Assembly (NCBI GenBank): GCA_016715825.1
Contig: JADJXO010000005.1
Span: 62,001-126,000, forward strand
Reading direction: 5' to 3'
From: Nitrospira sp.
GTDB taxonomy: Bacteria > Nitrospirota > Nitrospiria > Nitrospirales > Nitrospiraceae
DNA: 64,000 nucleotides
Shown here: one piece after another, positions 54,668-62,845 of the stretch
Layout: every line of letters starts with the position of its first letter
Numbering within the stretch: position 1 is the first letter of the stretch
Made by a program: the position numbers and the translations under genes
Notes under the pieces: generated by a model
The model's database searches: none
Told to the model about the DNA's origin: nothing
Seen by the model: only the letters and a program-made list of their open reading frames with translations

Positions 54668-55468
54668 ATGAAGAAAGCGACAGAGCAGCGATCATTAGCG
54701 ATCGTGACCGGGGCATCTAGCGGTATTGGGTATGAACTGGCCAAGCGCTGTGCGGAAGCTGGCTTCGATTTACTGATTGCCGCGGACGAGGCAGCCATCC
54801 ATGATGCAGCCGACCGGCTCAGGCAGTTTGATGTATTTGTAAATGCCATTCAGGTCGATTTGGCTACAATCGAAGGCGTGGACCGGCTTTATCAGGCGGC
54901 CCAAGGCCGCCCCATCGACGTTTTGATGGCCAATGCAGGGCATGGACTCGGCAAAGGATTTCTCGATCAGAATTTTACAGAGGCGAGACACGTCGTCGAT
55001 ACCAACATCACTGGAACCATATACCTGCTCCAGAAGATCGGACGCGAGATGCGCGCCAGGCGGGAAGGCCGCATCTTGATCGTCGGCTCTATCGCCGGAT
55101 TTATGCCCGGAACTTTTCAAGCTGTTTACAATGGGACAAAGGCTTTTCTGGATTCGTTTTCGTTCGCATTGCGGCATGAGCTCAAGGATACGGGTGTAAC
55201 TGTTACGTGCCTGATGCCAGGTGCGACGGAGACCGACTTCTTCGAAAGAGCCGATATGCAGGACACGAAGTATGGACAACAAGGGAAGGACGATCCCGCT
55301 GACGTGGCGAAACAGGGGTACGATGCGATGATGCGGGGCGATGGAGATATTGTCACGGGCTGGAAGAATAAATTGCAATCGGCGATGGCGGCCGTAATTC
55401 CCTCAGATATGCTGGCGGAACTCCATCGGCGGATGGCGGAGCCCGGATCGGGCAATAAGGCGGCGTAA
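54668..55468 (+). CDS. Short-chain dehydrogenase/reductase
   Basis: The product is 266 aa from ATG 54668 (AAAAGGAG upstream). Classical SDR features are TGASSGIGYELAK (residues 14-26, NAD(P) binding), NAG near 88, catalytic Ser in IVGSIAGFMPG (about 141) and YNGTK (Tyr about 153, Lys about 157). Cofactor preference and substrate cannot be read. The GITVTCLMPGATET-like C-terminal segment fits the DltE/YciK-type group acting on acyl or lipid substrates. It stands alone. Confidence 0.9.
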   Translation: MKKATEQRSLAIVTGASSGIGYELAKRCAEAGFDLLIAADEAAIHDAADRLRQFDVFVNAIQVDLATIEGVDRLYQAAQGRPIDVLMANAGHGLGKGFLDQNFTEARHVVDTNITGTIYLLQKIGREMRARREGRILIVGSIAGFMPGTFQAVYNGTKAFLDSFSFALRHELKDTGVTVTCLMPGATETDFFERADMQDTKYGQQGKDDPADVAKQGYDAMMRGDGDIVTGWKNKLQSAMAAVIPSDMLAELHRRMAEPGSGNKAA

Positions 55469-55662
55469 CCTTTTAATCGAATAACAGGGTGTTGGCTCAG
55501 CTAACGAATGAGAAGATGCGGTATTAAGAAAATCGAATGGAGCGGTAGGAATGAATTATGGGGGGGAATGAGGAAAAATCAGGCCACTATATTACAGCCT
55601 GCCCGTAACCCTTTCCGCAGAGGAATTCTATAAAGTGGCATCGATTTACGTAATTATTGAAT

Positions 55663-56175
55663 TTAGGGTTTCGGTTTACCTTCCTTTTGCACCACTGCAG
55701 CTCGTCCCTGGCTCGTCACCGTCGCGGTAATACGGTCGCCAGGATGTAGTTCCGTATTCACTCTTGTCTGCGGGTCAATTGTCAGTACAATCTCCGTTCC
55801 ATTTTCTTGTTCGATATGAAGGGTATTCGCCTCGGACTTGGCAATACGGCCACGGATGGTTTTCAGTCCCGCGCTCTGACCAGGATTCACACTCGGATCT
55901 TCGATGCCGGTGTCCTGACGGTTATGTCCTACCGCAGGATCGGTTTTAGGTCCTTTGGTTCCGCCTTGCATCTCTCCTTCGACTCGATAATTTTCAGCTT
56001 GCCCTTGCTGTTTTAGGCGATTCTTCCGAATCTCCTCCCGTCGTTCATGATCCGCTGCATCAGCCCCGTGCAGGCTCCGATTCCCCTGCGGAAGGATGAT
56101 GTCTCCGGCTAATACTGACGAACACCAGAAAACGCTACAAACGAAAACAATGGCGTGAAGCATAAGCTGAATCAT
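55663..56175 (-). CDS. Exported DUF5666-like protein with charged linker
   Basis: The product is 170 aa from ATG 56175 (GTGGGAGG upstream). It has a signal peptide (about 1-24, ending LAG-DI) and a charged, Gln-rich linker (about 35-95). The C-terminal beta domain (about 100-165) reads IRGRIAKSEANTLHIEQENG, TEIVLTIDPQTRVN, LHPGDRITATVTSQGRAAVV. The PGD turn and final strands closely parallel the protein at 16304. Probably periplasmic; function unknown. Confidence 0.7.
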   Translation of the reverse strand: MIQLMLHAIVFVCSVFWCSSVLAGDIILPQGNRSLHGADAADHERREEIRKNRLKQQGQAENYRVEGEMQGGTKGPKTDPAVGHNRQDTGIEDPSVNPGQSAGLKTIRGRIAKSEANTLHIEQENGTEIVLTIDPQTRVNTELHPGDRITATVTSQGRAAVVQKEGKPKP

Positions 56176-56419
56176 TTGATTATCCTCCCACCAGCATGAG
56201 TCCAAAAGCACCAAGCCCAAGCATAGTGTCTACCACGTTAGGAAGAAGGCCCGAGGTCGGTTCTCCATCGTTGATGAAGGAGAGCGTTTTCTTGGCTTGC
56301 TTTCTTAAGCTATGACATTGCGAAGGTGCATTGAACTAGGGATGCTCATAGATCTGAGCTAGGGCATTCGATCTAGCGGACATGCTGGCCGATGGAAACA
56401 GAACGGGGTTTCAGTTCCA

Positions 56420-56572
56420 TCACTGAGGCCCCATCAGAAGTACTATCACCAAAATAAATGCGAGAAGGCCCAGTCCTGCGCTCGGGTAATAGCTCCAATT
56501 TGCACTATAGGACCAGCTCGGCAGTGCTCCAATTAGGATGAATATGAGGATAATCAAGAGAATGGTCGTCAT
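56420..56572 (-). CDS. DUF3309-family small membrane protein
   Basis: The product is 50 aa from ATG 56572. It has two hydrophobic segments (ILLIILIFILIGALPSW and LGLLAFILVIVLLMG) joined by SYSANWSYYPSAG, which is the DUF3309 pattern. The upstream CAGGGGC may serve as ribosome binding site. Members are widespread stress-associated or envelope micro-proteins of unknown role. Confidence 0.85.
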   Translation of the reverse strand: MTTILLIILIFILIGALPSWSYSANWSYYPSAGLGLLAFILVIVLLMGPQ

Positions 56573-56738
56573 GCGCCCCTGTTTGTTCTGGATGATGGTT
56601 CGAACTGCAAGGTAGTTCTGCGTCATCCTGACGGGTATCCAAAAACATCGTTCCTGAATCCATCCCTAGCCGTGCACGTATACGTCGGAGCCTGCGCACG
56701 ACGTTTTGATAGAGCTCAAGAAGGAAGCGTTCGCTGAC

Positions 56739-56879
56739 CTAACTAATTCCACAGCCCTGATGTTTGCAGCGGCAAACAGGAGCCGCTTTGTCGGCGGTAC
56801 GACATTCGTCAGAACAGAATGTCGTTCCGTTTATAGCGACACACGTGCATTGCGGATGGGCACATTTCTTCTGCATCAT
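56739..56879 (-). CDS. Bacterial metallothionein
   Basis: From ATG 56879 (GGAGGAAGGG upstream; a second ATG follows directly) the product is 46 aa with eight Cys: C6, C11, C13, C22, C26, C36, C38, C43, plus His8 and His40. The spacing CAHPQCTC, FCSDEC and CRCKHQGC is the BmtA/SmtA family-14 metallothionein pattern. It should chelate zinc, cadmium or copper in the cytoplasm. The gene is too short for routine calling. It lies 61 bp from the stop of the next minus-strand gene, with which it may be cotranscribed. No SmtB-type repressor is nearby. Confidence 0.85.
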   Translation of the reverse strand: MMQKKCAHPQCTCVAINGTTFCSDECRTADKAAPVCRCKHQGCGIS

Positions 56880-56939
56880 GACCCTTCCTCCAAGGATGCG
56901 ACTGTTTTACCGTGCATATCAGTCTCGTTCGATCAACAG

Positions 56940-57158
56940 TCAACGGGAATCGATGAGACTTTTTGCTAGTTGAAGAGCGGCCGATGCGGCGGCCTCTCGG
57001 GACACATAGTTTTGTTGAATACTCTCGGCATCTGGTCCAGTTTCAATAATGACGTAGTGACAGACCCAGGTTCCATCAACTTGCTGAATCGGGGTCAACA
57101 CAATTTTACGTTCCTTATAGTGATGGGCCGATGACAATTCGGAGGGATGTTCGTTCAT
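56940..57158 (-). CDS. Hypothetical protein (72 aa)
   Basis: A 72-aa product with a beta hairpin (YKERKIVLTPIQQVDGTWVC, HYVIIETGPD) and a C-terminal Ala-rich helix (SREAAASAALQLAKSLIDSR). The arrangement resembles small DUF-type cytosolic domains that end in an EAxxAALxxAKxxID helix. ATG 57158 has no strong ribosome binding site. It lies directly upstream of the metallothionein gene on the same strand. Confidence 0.6.
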   Translation of the reverse strand: MNEHPSELSSAHHYKERKIVLTPIQQVDGTWVCHYVIIETGPDAESIQQNYVSREAAASAALQLAKSLIDSR

Positions 57159-57320
57159 CGAGGCTTCGGATCTGCTGCTAGCTCGTATACCTATATTCTT
57201 TTAACATCTCAGAGAACGATCCGATGTGGACCTGGGAAGACACCTTGGAATGCCCGTTTAGATCGGAAGACCCATCAAAGACTACATCCTGAGATCTCGC
57301 GACCTCATTCTATGTCTTTT

Positions 57321-57354
57321 CCCAGTATAGAAAGCCGTCCAGCTTCGCTACGAT
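57321..57354 (+). promoter_or_regulatory. Promoter-like element CCCAGTAT-N18-GCTACGAT
   Basis: GTCTTTT leads into CCCAGTAT (57321-57328), then 18 bp, then GCTACGAT (57347-57354), 87 bp before the Gly-rich gene start. Confidence 0.5.
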
Positions 57355-57407
57355 CTGTTGATACAAGAAACACAGGTAATTACATTCCAACAAGAGGAGC
57401 CTAGCAC

Positions 57408-57923
57408 ATGAGGATCAACTATCTTGGCATCTGTATAGCGATGGTAGGAGGAATTCTGTCGGTAAGCGATGTGGGTGTCCATGCCCAGCTGAGTGGAGGC
57501 AGCTCGTCGGGAAGTCCGGGTGGCGGAGCTATGGGGCAAGGAGGCCCAGGTACGACCATACCGGCGCCTGGTGGAAATGCAACTCAAGGGGGCCGCTCAG
57601 CGGATTCGAGCGGAGGCAATCCGATTATCCCAGGGGATGGCAGTCGTCCAGGAGACGGAAGTCGACCAGGCATGGGGTCTGTGCCTGGTAATTTGGGTGG
57701 CACCAGCCCTGGCGGAACCGGTTCTGGAGGAATGGGCTCATCGGGCGGAAGCGGTGCAGGCACTGGATCTGGAAGTATGGGGTCGCCCGGCGGTTCCGGT
57801 TCATCGAGTGGGATGGGATCATCAGGAGGCAAGGGATCAGGATCGGGCAGCATGGGGTCCTCTGGGGGTATGGGAGCAGGTGGGACGGGTTCATCGGGTG
57901 GTTCAGGAGGTGGAGGCAAGTAA
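57408..57923 (+). CDS. Gly-rich exported protein, family copy 3
   Basis: The 171-aa product has a signal peptide (about 1-27, ending VHA-QL). The mature part is more than half Gly and Ser, with repeats of GSGGMGSSGG, GTGSGSMGSPGG and GSSSGMGSSGG, and ends GGSGGGGK. It is the longest of the three Gly-rich paralogues (31519, 36555, 57408), which share a start like RINYLGI/RQACIYI, an MGQG motif and the terminal GGK. GAGGAGC precedes the ATG. YtxH follows 103 bp downstream. Confidence 0.75.
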   Translation: MRINYLGICIAMVGGILSVSDVGVHAQLSGGSSSGSPGGGAMGQGGPGTTIPAPGGNATQGGRSADSSGGNPIIPGDGSRPGDGSRPGMGSVPGNLGGTSPGGTGSGGMGSSGGSGAGTGSGSMGSPGGSGSSSGMGSSGGKGSGSGSMGSSGGMGAGGTGSSGGSGGGGK

Positions 57924-58026
57924 AAATGTCGTCTCTACAAACTGTAGCGATCAGGGACAAGAGTCCCCTAATCAGATGCCGAATTCTCTACACTTACTTT
58001 CTATTGGAAAATGAAGGAGGAGTAAC

Positions 58027-58398
58027 ATGCCAAACCGAACACATCGTGAATCGTCGAGTGAAACAGGGTGGTCTGGGTTTCTAGCGGGCGCATTGATCGG
58101 AGGCGGGGTCGCTCTGTTATTAGCACCACAGCGGGGTGCGGAGCTGCGCGGCATGCTGAGCGACTATGCCTCTCGTGCGTCGGACGACTTGATGGATAAG
58201 GCTGAGGAAACCTGGGATGCCGCCGTGGAACGGGGGAGAGATTATTACAACAAGGGCGAAGAGGTCGTCCAGGATGCGGGGCGGTCGGCGAGTGAATTTG
58301 CACAACAAGGGCAGGAGGCTGTGAAAAATGCTGGCCGTTCGGCTCAAGAATTTGCCAGGCATGCCCAAGAAGATGCAGATCGCCAGACAAAGGGTTAG
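58027..58398 (+). CDS. YtxH-domain membrane-associated protein
   Basis: The 123-aa product has the YtxH signature: an N-terminal membrane helix in GFLAGALIGGGVALLLAPQRG followed by the GAELRGML motif. A long amphipathic alanine/glutamate helix (about 45-120) carries repeats of AGRSASEFAQQGQEAVKN. YtxH proteins are general-stress membrane proteins. GAAGGAGGAG precedes the ATG. In series with the Gly-rich gene and a hemerythrin gene on the same strand. Confidence 0.85.
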   Translation: MPNRTHRESSSETGWSGFLAGALIGGGVALLLAPQRGAELRGMLSDYASRASDDLMDKAEETWDAAVERGRDYYNKGEEVVQDAGRSASEFAQQGQEAVKNAGRSAQEFARHAQEDADRQTKG

Positions 58399-58532
58399 GA
58401 CAATCATGAACATCCATCTTGATACAACAACGTCAAGTTCTGTCTTTGCCTTGTCCTAGTGCGGAACTCTCAAAGGGTCCTTTAGAATCTCAGGTACCGA
58501 ACAAACCTTACCAACCAAAAAGGAAATACGAC

Positions 58533-59042
58533 ATGGCCACACGAAAAAAATCCGCAATGAATACCAATGAGAGGACCGAACAGGAATCAGTGAACGTGTT
58601 AGAGCTTCTGAAGGAAGATCATCGAAAGGTAAAACAACTGTTCACCTCATTCGAAGAAGCGGATGGGCGTTCATGTAAGGGAATTGTGGACGAAGCGCTA
58701 AACGCGCTGGAAATTCACAGCACGATTGAAGAAAAACTGGTGTATCCGGCCATTCGTAGGGCTACAGATGCTAAAGATATGGTCGCTGAGGCCAATGAGG
58801 AGCACCACGTCGTCAAGTTCTTAATGAAGGAACTTCGCAAAATGAAGCCATCGGCGGAGGAATATAAGGCGAAATTCACGGTGCTGAGCGAGCTGGTGAA
58901 GCATCATGTTGATGAAGAGGAAGGGGAGATGTTCCCACAGGCGGAGCAAACCGATGTCGACTGGGACAAACTCGGACAGGAAGCCATGAAGATCAAAGAA
59001 CGCATGATGAAATCTTCTCGCAACGCTCGCCGAGCCGCATAA
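58533..59042 (+). CDS. Hemerythrin HHE-domain protein
   Basis: The product is 169 aa from ATG 58533 (AAAAAGGAAA upstream). HHE motifs supply diiron ligands: LLKEDHRKVKQLF, IEIHSTIEEKLVYPAI-like EIHSTIEEKLVYP, EANEEHHVVKFLMKEL and LVKHHVDEEEGEMFPQ. It probably senses or carries oxygen or nitric oxide, or handles iron. The C-terminal Arg/Lys-rich tail is short. Confidence 0.9.
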   Translation: MATRKKSAMNTNERTEQESVNVLELLKEDHRKVKQLFTSFEEADGRSCKGIVDEALNALEIHSTIEEKLVYPAIRRATDAKDMVAEANEEHHVVKFLMKELRKMKPSAEEYKAKFTVLSELVKHHVDEEEGEMFPQAEQTDVDWDKLGQEAMKIKERMMKSSRNARRAA

Positions 59043-59056
59043 GGAATGAGTAAAAT

Positions 59057-59416
59057 ATGAACACCCGTGACATCAGCACATATATGGTGATAGCCAATTG
59101 CATGATCTCGTTCCCTGGTTGTTCTGCCTGGGGACCTTCAATAAAGGGTACAGCGCAATTCACTAGCAATGACGTGGAGGGCCAATCAAAAAGTCTTGCA
59201 GGCGTGTATGAAGACGTTCAGCCTAACGGCTCACTTAAACCACATGTCCAAAAAGCGGGTGTGGAGGGTCGAGTCAATGGTCTGATAATTCTTGGTGGAC
59301 CGGCAGACATGCCCAATATCAAAACGGGGGGAAGTGAAATTAAAGGGTCAGCAAACGAAACACCGAAGGTGACCATTGGGGACCAAACGTTTCCTTCTGG
59401 TTCGAACTCAAAATAA
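59057..59416 (+). CDS. Small lipoprotein of unknown function
   Basis: The 119-aa product has a lipoprotein signal with lipobox SFPGC (Cys about residue 22). The mature part is Gly/Ser/Lys-rich with KGTAQFTSNDVEGQSKS and an IKTGGSEIKGSANE segment. The style resembles the nearby Gly-rich proteins but without a shared motif. It lies 14 bp after the hemerythrin stop, so is probably cotranscribed with it. GGAATGAG lies upstream of the ATG. Confidence 0.6.
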   Translation: MNTRDISTYMVIANCMISFPGCSAWGPSIKGTAQFTSNDVEGQSKSLAGVYEDVQPNGSLKPHVQKAGVEGRVNGLIILGGPADMPNIKTGGSEIKGSANETPKVTIGDQTFPSGSNSK

Positions 59417-59679
59417 AGCGTCTTACAACGGGTAGTGAAGGGGGTCGGTGAGGCTGTTGACAGTCATCGATCCCTTTTGCGCTACCATCGGTTTTGCTGC
59501 GCCAGGAATTGTGCCCGCGATGAACTCTACGCGAGCTTTCACCACCTACCGGCAACCAGCGCAGGGGGAAAAACCTCTGAAGCCTATGTGTGGGTGATCC
59601 TCGCAACAGGTATGGCAGCATCTCAACAGAAGAAGCTGAGAGGGACCAAACTAAAGCTATTCAAGTCTCTGAGCGTGTC

Positions 59680-60132
59680 CTATTTTTTGAAGTACTTGTC
59701 GAGTTCCTCAAAGAATTCAATGTAGAGCTGCGGGCGTTCATCAATCCCGATTGGAATCAGCTGAGTCTTTGATGATTCGGATGAGATGTTCATGTGCCAT
59801 TCCGGAGTCACGCGTATTCGTTTCCCAGCTTCCGATACATCCACGGTAATCTGGTAACCAACGGTCGCATCGAGGCTTGGCGTAGGAGCGCCAATGCGGC
59901 TCCGGACAAGTCCCTTCGTTTGATCGGCTTCCCCTACGCCCATTGGATATTCGGACACACGAAAATGCACGGCATTAAACACGCGCTCATAGGGGAGTTC
60001 ATAGAGCCGCGAGGTGAAGTATTTTTTGTCTATTGGAGGCACTGATGCACAGCTCATCATTGAAAGAAGTCCCATACTCATTACGAACACAGCTAGCGAT
60101 GTAGGTAGTTTATGAATTCTGGTCGGTCCCAT
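59680..60132 (-). CDS. Lipoprotein of unknown function
   Basis: The product is 150 aa from ATG 60132, starting MGPTRIHKLPTSLAVFVMSM with lipobox LSMMSC (Cys about residue 27). The mature part contains YFTSRLYELPYERVFNAVHF, a pattern of small BamC-like or DUF-type lipoproteins, a TVDVSEAGKRIRVTPEWHM strand pair and a C-terminal acidic helix (YIEFFEELDKYFKK). No specific family claimed. It follows the next gene by 20 bp. Confidence 0.6.
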   Translation of the reverse strand: MGPTRIHKLPTSLAVFVMSMGLLSMMSCASVPPIDKKYFTSRLYELPYERVFNAVHFRVSEYPMGVGEADQTKGLVRSRIGAPTPSLDATVGYQITVDVSEAGKRIRVTPEWHMNISSESSKTQLIPIGIDERPQLYIEFFEELDKYFKK

Positions 60133-60152
60133 GCGTTTCGAGGACTGCCTCT

Positions 60153-60443
60153 TCACCAGGAATAGTACGGGTTTCCTGCACTCACCATCGAACTCGCGAC
60201 AAAGCCTCCAGTTAGTGATAACCAAATGCGTTCAGGAGTATTTCTTGGGTCTGATAGTCGTGCGCAGTCCAGCTTGAGACCGTAGCTCTTGTGCAGCGCG
60301 ATGTTTGTCACCGTGAACGTATGGTAGAGATTGGGGTGCACACGTTCAGTGAGGGTGTAACCGGGGAACTTGTTTGAAAGATAGGTTCGAATGGTGCTCA
60401 GTTTGGCTTCAATCCATACCTGTTCGTCGCTCTCAGCAAGCAT
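60153..60443 (-). CDS. Hypothetical protein (96 aa)
   Basis: From ATG 60443 the product reads MLAESDEQVWIEAKLSTIRT and YLSNKFPGYTLTERVHPNLY, then HTFTVTNIALHKSYGLKLDC, which looks like an alpha-beta cytosolic domain of about 90 residues. The frame is open further upstream, with TTG 60500 and GTG starts. It is followed by the lipoprotein gene after 20 bp. No family recognised. Confidence 0.55.
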   Translation of the reverse strand: MLAESDEQVWIEAKLSTIRTYLSNKFPGYTLTERVHPNLYHTFTVTNIALHKSYGLKLDCARLSDPRNTPERIWLSLTGGFVASSMVSAGNPYYSW

Positions 60444-60814
60444 CGGCAACTCTCTCACATGTGATCCATCAATGTAGTGTCCGTCTAGAAGACAGATCAA
60501 GATACGTAAGGGCTCTTAGTGGGTGAGCAAATGAGGAAAGCGAGGTACTCCTGCGAGGCAGCGGCAGAACCCTGTTTGATCCCTCTGCTTTTATGAGCTC
60601 TGTTATAGGGCTCATCCCATAACCCCCCAATCGAAGAGTTCGATAGGCTACAGACAGAACAGCCAGTGGAAATATTTTGGATGGAACGCGCAATCCAATC
60701 AAAATATAAAATTGCACTGTTCGAGAGGCTCCGCCCTCGCAAGAGGCCGGAGCTTCTCTTTTTATTATTCTGCAGCAAGAGGTCGGTGCCCATGTACCTC
60801 TTCGGGCTGCCAGC
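60444..60814. other. Intergenic region containing an orphan terminator
   Basis: About 370 bp between two minus-strand genes. The only strong feature is a rho-independent terminator on the plus strand (60723-60763). No plus-strand gene is upstream of it, so a short RNA may be made here. Possible -10 TATAAA near 60704. Confidence 0.4.
60723..60763 (+). terminator. Rho-independent terminator with GNRA loop
   Basis: An 11-bp stem (60723-60733 with 60748-60758, one G-T pair), a C-C mismatch and a further 4-bp stem close on a GCAA tetraloop, and TTTTT follows at 60759. The U-tract is on the plus strand. On the minus strand only a weaker T-rich stretch follows, so it may also stop the transcript from 61456. 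Confidence 0.75.
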
Positions 60815-61456
60815 CTAGGAGGTTGTTCCTCCAAGGTTCATGTTGACGAGCCGGGCTAAGGCCCGTTGCCTCGTGAAGAATTCGACCGACGCAGCCGTAT
60901 CGAAGAGCGATTGCTCATCCTCTTCATTTAGGAGTAGACGCAGGCTCGCCTGGAGAGCGTTCAACGTTCGATCATAGGCGTCCAGTTTAGTGCGGTACTC
61001 TTCCTCGGCTTTTACCGCGTGAGGAAATGCCGCCATGTGTTGCCGGAACCGTTCCGACGCACGCTCTTTCGAGGCCAGCAAACGGAGTAGTTTGTTTTGC
61101 CATAAGGCAAGCCGGACACTGCGGACAGCTTCGTGCGGGACAAGGGGTTTGACTATCAGATCGAAGGCGTCGTCCACCAGTGCCCTGTAGGCTTCCTGGT
61201 GATCGTCCTGACCGGCGGTGACCAGAAGCGGCACCAGCAATTGTTGCTGCTGCTTCTGTTTGAATAGACGATAGGTGGGAATAAGTGGTGGACTGATTGC
61301 GACGCTATGGTACGACCACTGCCGTAATTTCGAAGTCAGTTCATCCACCGACGCACACCGGTCGAGGGTTACATTAGGGAAATGCGAGGACAAAATGCGA
61401 GGAAGCCGATCACGCGTATGGGCATCAGTTTCCGCAATGAGTACTACTTGTCCCAT
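60815..61456 (-). CDS. Receiver-like protein lacking the phosphoacceptor Asp
   Basis: The 213-aa product has an N-terminal receiver-like fold (about 1-125). GQVVLIAETDAHTRDRLPRI carries an Asp where the acidic pocket lies, and the Lys of FDLIVKPLVPHEAV (about 102) is kept. At the phosphorylation strand the sequence is YHSVAISPPL, so the acceptor Asp is replaced. The C-terminal part (about 126-213) is helical. Such pseudo-receivers signal without phosphorylation. The gene stands alone. Start ATG 61456 has GGAGAGCC nearby. Confidence 0.75.
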   Translation of the reverse strand: MGQVVLIAETDAHTRDRLPRILSSHFPNVTLDRCASVDELTSKLRQWSYHSVAISPPLIPTYRLFKQKQQQQLLVPLLVTAGQDDHQEAYRALVDDAFDLIVKPLVPHEAVRSVRLALWQNKLLRLLASKERASERFRQHMAAFPHAVKAEEEYRTKLDAYDRTLNALQASLRLLLNEEDEQSLFDTAASVEFFTRQRALARLVNMNLGGTTS

Positions 61457-61756
61457 ACAGTATCATGGCTCTCCTTCTCCATATACACGAGCTGGGAAAG
61501 TCCCTAATCGCGTGTGGAAGAGAGAAAGTATGAAATCCTAGGGTTTTATCTTGTCTTGTGATCTTCAGTGAAGACACCTTGTCTGACACCAGACAGAATG
61601 GCCGATCGCTTTCGACACGCGCATCACCCCTCAATGAGTGCGCTATTTATATTCCGGCAGCTTGCAGCGAGACCTTGAACGGTCCTCCGTTTGCAGAGGG
61701 TCTCAGAAGACCTTTGCATCTTGCTGAGAGTCTCACCTCGTTGTACGGAGGAATTC

Positions 61757-62722
61757 ATGCGAATGGAACGAACTGTTGAGCAATGGTCGATTGGACGGGT
61801 GCGGGTGCGGTGGAGTGCGATCTTCGCTGGATGGGCCGTCGGGTTGGCCGTGCAGTTGGTATTGACACTCCTCGGGCTGGCCCTTGGAGCCTGGTCGATA
61901 GATCTCAAAGAGGCGGATCCGGAGGCAGGCATGCCGGTGGGAACGGGAATTTGGACCGGGCTTTCCATCCTCACCTCTGCATTCATTGGCGGGTATATCA
62001 CCGCGCGCATGTCAGGCAGTCCCTTGCGAAGCGATGGCATTTACCATGGTGTGATTGTATGGGGCGTCAACTGGCTCGTCTTCGCCTGGCTGACTACGAC
62101 AGCCATGGCCACCCTCTTGGGCGGCGTCTTCTCCGCCTTCGGCACCACACTCCAGAGTCTGGGTCAAGGTGCGACGACAGCCGTCTCGGCGGCTGCTTCG
62201 AAATTGAGCGACGGCACGATGCCTCTATCTATGGACCAGCTGCGTCGCCAGGTGGAATCAACGCTGGCTGCCACGGGAAAGAAGGAACTTCAGCCGGGAG
62301 AGATGCGAAAGGATGCCGAGCGCGTAGCCAACGCATCGCGGAGTGGGCAACCTCCGCAACAGACGGGTGATTCAGCGCTTCAAGAATTGCAACAAAAACT
62401 GATGGCGTTAGACCGTGATGCGGCGGTCAATGTCATGACAAACAAGATGGGCATGACTGAACCGCAGGCCAGGCAGGTGGTTCAATCGACGATCGGCTTT
62501 ATTGAGCCACTGAAAGATAAGGTGCAGCAGGTTAAGGAACAATCGCTCGAAGCTAGCAATCGCGCACTCGAACGTCTTGGGACCATGGCGATGTGGCTCG
62601 CTGTATTGGCGCTTATCACACTGGGGCTTTCGATTGCCGGTGGCATCACGGGCACATCGGAATCGCCCACAGGAGAAATGCTGGCCGAGCAGTATAGTGC
62701 GGAGGTTCGACGAGCAAGCTGA
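61757..62722 (+). CDS. Polytopic membrane protein with long helical loop
   Basis: The product is 321 aa from ATG 61757 (CGGAGG upstream). Membrane segments lie near residues 18-45, 70-90 and 108-135; a long charged, Gln-rich loop (about 150-285) follows; and a last membrane helix is near 290-310. The loop contains KMGMTEPQARQVVQSTIGFI and a coiled-coil stretch. The N-terminal part resembles DUF-type stress membrane proteins with an IGGYITARMSG motif (TIGR04086-like). Function unknown. Confidence 0.7.
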   Translation: MRMERTVEQWSIGRVRVRWSAIFAGWAVGLAVQLVLTLLGLALGAWSIDLKEADPEAGMPVGTGIWTGLSILTSAFIGGYITARMSGSPLRSDGIYHGVIVWGVNWLVFAWLTTTAMATLLGGVFSAFGTTLQSLGQGATTAVSAAASKLSDGTMPLSMDQLRRQVESTLAATGKKELQPGEMRKDAERVANASRSGQPPQQTGDSALQELQQKLMALDRDAAVNVMTNKMGMTEPQARQVVQSTIGFIEPLKDKVQQVKEQSLEASNRALERLGTMAMWLAVLALITLGLSIAGGITGTSESPTGEMLAEQYSAEVRRAS

Positions 62723-62845
62723 TTCAGTCGAGCAGGATGCGTCCCCCAGGCGGCCAGGAAGCCCACTGCTACTGCTGGCCGCTTTCATACCCATACGGTC
62801 GATGGGAGTTGCTCATCCGTCAGGCGTCAGCTACCTATGCGATTT

